Below, one piece after another: positions 32,744-38,030 of a DNA stretch of 38,030 nt; the stretch's first letter is position 1, and every line of letters starts with the position of its first letter. The position numbers were made by a program, and so were the translations under genes. The DNA comes from Bacteroidota bacterium (lineage in GTDB: Bacteria > Bacteroidota > Bacteroidia > Palsa-948). The DNA is taken from the NCBI GenBank assembly GCA_016213405.1, contig JACRAM010000092.1:1-38030 (forward strand), read 5' to 3'. The notes beneath the pieces were generated by a model, which worked only from the letters and a program-made list of their open reading frames with translations, made no database searches and had not been told where the DNA came from.

Positions 32744-35700
32744 TTACCTCACCAAACTCACATTCCCCTGCCTACTCAAATCATTCCCGTTTGTGAATTG
32801 CACATACATATAATAGGTAAACACAGCCGAGTTCTGTGTCATATCGGGATAAGAGCCATCCCAAACAAAGCCGGGGTCATTGGTCTGAAATATTTTTTCG
32901 CCCCATCGGTTATACATAAAAAATTTGAAATACTTCACGCAGGAAGGATTTACAAAATACACCTGAAAGAAATCATTTTCATTATCCTCATTCGGAGAAA
33001 AAGCATTGGGTACATACACTCCATCAGAGCAGTCCATAGGTTTCACATAAACAATCAAGCAGGATGTATCAGTGCATCCGCTGGCATCGGTTACATAAAC
33101 GCAATATTGCGTGGTTGAATTCGGATTTACAATATTGGTTGCACCAATTGCTCCGTTGCTCCATGAATAAGTTCCGCCTCCGCTTGCAGTAAGCGTAGTG
33201 CTTTGTCCTTGAGAAACAGAAACGCTTGTTCCTGCATTTGCTATCGGGTTCGGAACAACCGCTACTGAATAAGTTGCCGAGTCCTTACAACTTCCCACAG
33301 AAACAATCACTGAATAATTTGTTGTCGAAGTGGGAGAAACATTTATCGAAGAAGTCGTGGCACTGGTATTCCACAAATAATTTCCACCACCGCTTGCGGT
33401 TAGATTTGTATTATCACCAAAACAAATAGTGTCGTTGCCTGAAATAGCTGCATTGGGTGGAGGAAGAACGGTAACACTTACCGTAGATGCAGAAGTGCAT
33501 AAGTTCGCGCTTGTTCCAATCACAGAATATGTTGTTGAAGAGGTTGGCGCCACCACAACTGCCGATGAAGTTCCTCCTGTGTTCCACACATAACTTATTC
33601 CGCCCGATGCGGTAAGTGTTGTTGCATCGCCCGTACACAGCAAGGTATTGCCGCTTATTGAAAGAGCAGGACCGGCATTCACAGTTACCAGTGTTGTTGC
33701 TGAAGCCGAACATCCGTTGGCATCGGTCACCTGCAAAGAATAAAGAGTTGTGAAACCCGGATTCACAATAATCGCTGAAGTGGTTTGCCCCCCGGGAAGC
33801 CATGCATAAGAATAAGCGGGTGTTCCGCTGCTCACCACCGCAGAAAGAGTGGCATTCGAGCCATTGCAGATAACAGCAGGAGGGATAGTTATTACAGGCG
33901 TTGGATTCACGGTAACATTTATGCTGGTTAAAGAAGAGCAGTTGCCATTCGTTGCAATTACGGAATACGAGGAAGATGCCGTGGGAATAATTGTAATCGC
34001 AGTAGTGGTGGCTCCCGTGCTCCAGGAATAATTTGTTCCTCCCGATGCGGTGAGCGTTATAGCAAATCCAGAACAAACAACCGTATTGCCCGTTATGGAT
34101 GCGGTGATTCCTGAAACTACCGATACACTTACCGAAGCGGTATCCGAACAATTTCCATTCGAAGCAATCACAAAATAAGTTGCGTTTGATGTTGGCGAAA
34201 CAATGATAGAAGATGTGGTTGCTGTTGTACTCCAAGAATAATTATTTCCTCCTGATGCGATCAGTGTTGTACTTCCTCCTGTGCAGATAGTGGCGCTTCC
34301 GCTGATGCTTGCATTGGGAACCGGATTCACCGTGACGGATGCGGAAGCAGTATCAGCACATGAACCGCTTGAAACAATTACAGAATAAGTTGAAGAAGAA
34401 GTTGGCGAAACTGAAACGGAAGAAGTGGTGGCAGTTGTACTCCATGAATAATTTCCACCTCCTGATGCACTGAGCGTTGCGCTTTGTCCAGAGCAAATAG
34501 TTGTATTTGCAGAAATAGCTGCGACAGGCGTTTGCGTTACATTCACCGTAAGAGAAGTTGTATCCGAGCACGAACCTGAATATGCAATCACAGAATAAGT
34601 TGACGCTGATGTGGGCGAAACAGAAATGGAAGAAGTGGTGGCAGTTGTGCTCCATGAATAAGTTGAACCACCAGATGCGCTGAGCGTTGCAGAAGCGCCC
34701 GAACAAATACTGGTGTTGCCCGAAATATTTGCAGTGATGGAACTTGCAATCGTGACTTTCACACTGTCGCTCGAAGTACCGCAGGAATTTGTGATGGAAA
34801 GCGTATAAGAAGAAGTTGCTGTTGGAGAAACTGAAATGGAAGAAGTGGTTTGCCCTCCGGGATTCCAAACGTAAGCACCGGTTCCTGTTCCATTTAGTGT
34901 TACTGTCGCTCCTGCACAAATCGTAGAATTATTTCCAACAGTAACAGTTGGCAATGGATTCACCGTAACCACCACCGTGTCCTTATCGCTTCCGCAGGAA
35001 TCAGTTACGGTTACAATATAGTTTGTAGTAGATGTCGGAGAAACGGAAACCGAAGAAGTGGTTGCGCCAGTGTTCCATAAATAACTTGTTCCTCCGCTTG
35101 CTGTCAGCGTGGTGCTTGCAGTTTGGCAAATGGTTACATCGTTTCCGGCAGCGGCAGTCGGAGGAGCACACAAAGGACACAACGTATCCTGAGTTGTCAA
35201 CGCAGCTACTTGCGCGGGTGTTTGATTGGTCGTTAATGTATTGGCAATAGTTTGAGTTCCACCGGAAGTAACATTGGGCGTTGGCGAAGTTTCTGTAAAT
35301 GATCCGGTGGTTTCGTTGCATCCGCTGTTTCCATCCGAATCAGTTTTTATCAGATACACATTTCCTCCGGGAAAACTATATTGAAGCGATGTAAGAACAT
35401 ATCCTCCATCATTCGTTGGTTCCATCCTCACTCTTCTGTCAGTAGAACTGAAAATAAAAAACATTCCTCCGGGAACTCCGTCATCTGCTGAACCTCCATA
35501 CGTTTTCACCCATTGCATGGTTCCTGCATTATCTGTCTTCAAAAGAAAATCATCGTATCCTCCAGCACCAATCGAATTGGTTGCGCCAGCAATAGCATAA
35601 CCACCATCCGTAGTTTGACGAACAACAAACCCGCAGTCATTATTAAAACCACCATACGTTTTTGACCATTGCGTGTTTCCATCGCTGTCTGTCTTCACAA

Positions 35701-36541
35701 GAAAAACATCTGTATTTCCTGCTCCATAAGTTTGCGTTCCACCGCAGGTGATGTAACCTCCATCAGTAGTTTGACGAACAGAGAATCCATAGTCTTCAAG
35801 ACCATTCGTTCCTCCATATACTTTATCCCACAACATAGTTCCGTTCACATCTGTTTTCACCATATACATCTGCAATCCTCCGCCAAAGCTGTAAGAACTT
35901 CCTGTCATGATGTAACCTCCATCATTTGTTTGACGCGCGTCATATCCGAAATCCAGATAAGTTCCTCCATATGTTTTAGACCATTGATGATTTCCCACTG
36001 CATCTAGCTTCACAAAGTAATAATCAAAATATCCGTTCACTGTAAAATCATTCGTGTAACCGAAAGCAGCATAACCTCCATCAGTTGTCTGTTGAATTGC
36101 CCATGCGCTCTCACCATTAAACTCACCATAAGTTTTCGTCCATTGCATGGCACCTGCATTGTTTGTATTTAATAAAAATAAATCGAAATACCCGTTGCCG
36201 AAACTTCTTGTTTCTCCTGCTAATAAATAACCGCCATTGTTTGTCTGTATCACCGCCAATCCTTCTTCGCAGGCAGAACCCGCATACGTTCTAGACCATT
36301 GCATGATTCCATTCGGGTCGGTTTTAATCAAGTATGCATTTTCGCAATCTGCATTTAATTTGGAAGTGGTAACGCGAGCATTGACAATGTATCCGCCATC
36401 GGTGGTTTGCTTCACATCCAAACCGTCCTGCGTAGAATCAATCCCGCCAAATGTTTTCTGAAATTTGATTTGAGAAAAAAGAGAGAAGGAAAAACAGCAG
36501 CAGAGAAGATGAACAAACAACAGCGTAAATATTTTTTTCAT
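32744..36541 (-). CDS. Giant surface protein: seven propeller-like repeats, 10 Ig-like repeats, CHU_C sorting domain
   Basis: The ATG at 36541 gives 1265 aa with a signal peptide (MKKIFTLLFVHLLCCCFSFS); the frame extends 25 codons further upstream without a plausible secretion signal. About residues 25-430 hold seven repeats of the type QTTDGGY(I/A)xxGxTxSFGxG...VKTDxxGxxQWSKTYGG, probably a seven-bladed beta-propeller. Ten Ig-like repeats follow to about 1165 (TICSGxSxTLSASGGxNYSW, STTATTSSISVSPTSxSTY, SVIxSxGxCSDTASVSVTV); repeats 3-5 are nearly identical over long stretches. The CHU_C domain ends the protein (YVPNAFSPNEDNENDFFQVY...NRWGEKIFQT...RQGNVSLVR). It is expected to be exported by T9SS to the surface. 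The ligand is unknown. A long shadow frame at 33414-34235 is an artefact of the Ser/Thr-rich repeats. Confidence 0.88.
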   Translation of the reverse strand: MKKIFTLLFVHLLCCCFSFSLFSQIKFQKTFGGIDSTQDGLDVKQTTDGGYIVNARVTTSKLNADCENAYLIKTDPNGIMQWSRTYAGSACEEGLAVIQTNNGGYLLAGETRSFGNGYFDLFLLNTNNAGAMQWTKTYGEFNGESAWAIQQTTDGGYAAFGYTNDFTVNGYFDYYFVKLDAVGNHQWSKTYGGTYLDFGYDARQTNDGGYIMTGSSYSFGGGLQMYMVKTDVNGTMLWDKVYGGTNGLEDYGFSVRQTTDGGYITCGGTQTYGAGNTDVFLVKTDSDGNTQWSKTYGGFNNDCGFVVRQTTDGGYAIAGATNSIGAGGYDDFLLKTDNAGTMQWVKTYGGSADDGVPGGMFFIFSSTDRRVRMEPTNDGGYVLTSLQYSFPGGNVYLIKTDSDGNSGCNETTGSFTETSPTPNVTSGGTQTIANTLTTNQTPAQVAALTTQDTLCPLCAPPTAAAGNDVTICQTASTTLTASGGTSYLWNTGATTSSVSVSPTSTTNYIVTVTDSCGSDKDTVVVTVNPLPTVTVGNNSTICAGATVTLNGTGTGAYVWNPGGQTTSSISVSPTATSSYTLSITNSCGTSSDSVKVTIASSITANISGNTSICSGASATLSASGGSTYSWSTTATTSSISVSPTSASTYSVIAYSGSCSDTTSLTVNVTQTPVAAISANTTICSGQSATLSASGGGNYSWSTTATTSSVSVSPTSSSTYSVIVSSGSCADTASASVTVNPVPNASISGSATICTGGSTTLIASGGNNYSWSTTATTSSIIVSPTSNATYFVIASNGNCSDTASVSVSVVSGITASITGNTVVCSGFAITLTASGGTNYSWSTGATTTAITIIPTASSSYSVIATNGNCSSLTSINVTVNPTPVITIPPAVICNGSNATLSAVVSSGTPAYSYAWLPGGQTTSAIIVNPGFTTLYSLQVTDANGCSASATTLVTVNAGPALSISGNTLLCTGDATTLTASGGISYVWNTGGTSSAVVVAPTSSTTYSVIGTSANLCTSASTVSVTVLPPPNAAISGNDTICFGDNTNLTASGGGNYLWNTSATTSSINVSPTSTTNYSVIVSVGSCKDSATYSVAVVPNPIANAGTSVSVSQGQSTTLTASGGGTYSWSNGAIGATNIVNPNSTTQYCVYVTDASGCTDTSCLIVYVKPMDCSDGVYVPNAFSPNEDNENDFFQVYFVNPSCVKYFKFFMYNRWGEKIFQTNDPGFVWDGSYPDMTQNSAVFTYYMYVQFTNGNDLSRQGNVSLVR

Positions 36542-36561
36542 CAGATAGTATGTAAAGTGGG

Positions 36562-36569
36562 CAAATATA
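36562..36569 (-). promoter_or_regulatory. Putative -7 element for the 1265-aa surface protein gene
   Basis: TATATTTG on the minus strand matches TAnnTTTG and lies 20 bp upstream of the ATG at 36541. No -33 TTG is found at 17-23 bp, so this is a partial match only. Confidence 0.35.
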
Positions 36570-36683
36570 AGAATGACAGAATCATAATAAGGTTTTGCAT
36601 TCAAAAGAAATTTCATTATTCATTTCATGTCCATTCTTATAAGTGGCTGGTTTTTCCTATCATTGTATTCTGATTATCCTTTC

Positions 36684-37922
36684 ATGTCCAAAACCAGCAC
36701 TACGGAGCTTTTTGACCTGATACAGTCGCTGACAAAAGCGGAGAAACGGCATTTCAAGATTTACGCTTCGCGGCATGTGATTGGAGAGGAGAATAAATAT
36801 GTAAAACTGTTTGATGCCATTGCCAGCCAGAAAGCGTATGACGAAAAACATTTGCTGAAGAATGAAAGCTACATCAGGCAGCTTCCGCTTCTGAAAAAAA
36901 GGCTGCACGAAGCGGTTTTGAAATCACTTGATTTATTTCACACCAGCGTGGATGCCGAGATAAGAAAACTTTCTCATCAGGCAGAAATCCTCTATGAAAA
37001 AGCGCTTTATGAACAATCAAAAAAGATTTTAAGAATTGCGAAAAAACTTTCTCAGGAACACGAACTCGCCACGTATGAACTGGAAATTCTGCGCTGGGAA
37101 ACAAAAATTTCCTGGGCGCAGGACAGCATGGAAGGCATTGGAAGAATTCTTTCGGAAGAAAAAAACATTCTGCAAACGCTTGACAACGTTACAAAATACC
37201 GAACGCTCAACCACAAGGCATTCAGCATTTATTACGAGCACGGAATTCCCCGAACGCCAAAACTGGTTCGGGAGGTAAAAAATATTCTCTCCAATCCCCT
37301 GCTGAAAAATCCAAAACTTGCGCTTTCATTTGAATCGGAACACACGTATTTTCATTTTCACACGGTTTATAACAGCATGAGGCAGGATTATGCAAAGGCC
37401 TATTCGTTCGGGTTGAAAAAACTTTTCCTGTTTGACATTCATCCTGAAAAAATAAAAACTTATACGAATCTTTACCTCGGAGATTTAAACGACTGCATCA
37501 TATTCGCCATTTCGCTGAAAAATTATGAGAAGATGGAAGAACATATCCAAAAACTACGCGCGCTGGAACACGCTTCCCTTTCGGAGCGGAGCAAGACCAT
37601 TTTGTTTTTCTATTCCTATCACGAGTTGAATTATTACAACAATACAGGGCAGTTTCAGAAAGCAGTGAAGCGTATTGAACACCTGGAAGAAATCTTTCCC
37701 GTTTACGGAAGCAAACTCACTCCCGCAAAACGCGCGGTGCTTTACACAACATTCGCTGTTGCGTATTTCGGAAACAAGAATTTCAAAAAGAGTATTTACA
37801 ACCTGAACCAGATTAGAAACGAACCGCTCGGTGGCGTGCGCACGGATATAGAATCGTTCGCCTATTTGCTATACCTCATCGTTCATTATGAAATTAAAGT
37901 AGGAAGCGAAGGTACAAAGTAA
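36684..37922 (+). CDS. Conserved helical Bacteroidota protein, interrupted by a group II intron-like sequence
   Basis: The 412-aa reading frame starts at the ATG at 36684 (MSKTSTTELFDLIQSLTKAE); the ATG at 36627 would add a hydrophobic stretch not expected for the family. The protein is helical throughout, with TPR-like pairs (LSHQAEILYEKALYEQSKKI, FQKAVKRIEHLEEIFPVYGS), and no signal peptide. I recognise the opening LTKAEKRHFKIYASRH as a widespread cytosolic Bacteroidota family of unknown function, whose members run on for roughly another 100 residues. Here the native sequence ends at HYE (codon 37890-37892); IKVGSEGTK and the stop are encoded by the intron-like sequence. The rest of the gene may lie beyond the right edge. 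Confidence 0.7.
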   Translation: MSKTSTTELFDLIQSLTKAEKRHFKIYASRHVIGEENKYVKLFDAIASQKAYDEKHLLKNESYIRQLPLLKKRLHEAVLKSLDLFHTSVDAEIRKLSHQAEILYEKALYEQSKKILRIAKKLSQEHELATYELEILRWETKISWAQDSMEGIGRILSEEKNILQTLDNVTKYRTLNHKAFSIYYEHGIPRTPKLVREVKNILSNPLLKNPKLALSFESEHTYFHFHTVYNSMRQDYAKAYSFGLKKLFLFDIHPEKIKTYTNLYLGDLNDCIIFAISLKNYEKMEEHIQKLRALEHASLSERSKTILFFYSYHELNYYNNTGQFQKAVKRIEHLEEIFPVYGSKLTPAKRAVLYTTFAVAYFGNKNFKKSIYNLNQIRNEPLGGVRTDIESFAYLLYLIVHYEIKVGSEGTK

Positions 37923-38030
37923 CTTCGCCACCTCTCACACCACTGTACATGCTTAGACGCATACAGCGGTTTCATAAAGTTTTAATCGTTTGTAGTTTGC
38001 CGATAAACTGTAGTAACCTTCTTTTGCAAA
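37893..38030 (-). mobile_element. 3' end of a group II intron, antisense to the host gene (partial)
   Basis: Read on the minus strand, 37938-37971 resembles domain V: ACCGCTGTAT pairs with GTACAGTGGT, a two-base AT bulge follows, and there is a CGC triad. Next comes GTGTGAGAGG, a string I know from bacterial intron ends. A domain VI-like stem follows (GCGAAG/CTTCGC, 37906-37927), then CCTAC and a terminal AT at 37893. The upper part of domain V is shorter than the canonical one and the loop (GTCTAA) is not GNRA, so the copy may be degenerate. A frame reading ANYKRLKLYETAVCV with its stop at 37953-37955 enters from the right edge and could be the end of an intron-encoded protein. Most of the element lies outside the window. 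Confidence 0.5.

Noticed and set aside
33414-34235. 273-codon minus-strand ORF
   Set aside because: It is an alternate frame of the Ser/Thr-rich Ig repeats; periodic composition keeps it open.

Overview
The window looks like chromosome from a gliding or surface-adhesive member of the Bacteroidota, probably an environmental lineage near the Chitinophagales, Sphingobacteriales or Flavobacteriales. The evidence is many giant PKD, SprB-repeat and Ig-like surface proteins ending in type A or type B (gliding-motility-associated) type IX secretion (T9SS) sorting domains, promoter-like TAnnTTTG hexamers, scarce Shine-Dalgarno sites and moderate GC. No rRNA, tRNA or CRISPR array is visible.

Layout. 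1-1777 (-): TPR/adenylate-cyclase sensor, cut by the left edge. 1803-3684 (+): lpxK and a purine nucleoside phosphorylase, overlapping by 41 bp. 3685-4114: non-coding, with an array of exact 21-bp period. 4115-9756 (-): small membrane protein, T9SS type A protein, and a PKD(8)/SprB(8) giant. 9918-14363 (+): choice-of-anchor B/LVIVD protein and a two-domain M16 peptidase. 14431-14874 (-): tadA. 14971-16118 (+): ElaA-like acetyltransferase coupled to an outer-membrane barrel protein. 16231-22579 (+): housekeeping run aspS, glmS, pheT. 22633-30658 (-): three paralogous surface proteins sharing an N-terminal module I cannot name, with a second 21-bp array or small heptad ORF between two of them. 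30740-32564 (-): ECF sigma factor and a membrane-anchored PKD/CHU_C protein that is probably its anti-sigma. 32744-36541 (-): seven-blade-like propeller plus 10 Ig-like repeats. 36684-37922 (+): conserved helical protein interrupted at the right edge by what looks like the 3' end of a group II intron in antisense.

The most unusual signal is a family of short GC-rich double-hairpin elements (about 75-81 bp, AGCCC...GGGCT inverted ends, two internal CCTCCCC/GGGGAGG hairpins; also single-hairpin halves of about 37 bp). They lie between genes and also in frame inside genes: the cyclase catalytic domain, LpxK, a T9SS sorting domain, AspRS (twice) and PheT. They supply the tadA stop codon and flank the glmS start. 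Several copies read through the same peptide pattern, LPxGE(D/N)LGGA. The behaviour resembles the Rickettsia palindromic elements but the sequence differs. A second class of word-like direct repeats has invaded a signal peptide and a pre-sorting linker. A third signal is the pair of unrelated 21-bp arrays, whose units carry dyad-symmetric cores and read as heptads.

The genes fall into two functional groups: a cell-surface secretion programme (T9SS cargo with its own ECF sigma/anti-sigma pair) and core metabolism or translation (lpxK, punA, tadA, aspS, glmS, pheT), with the repeat families cutting across both.
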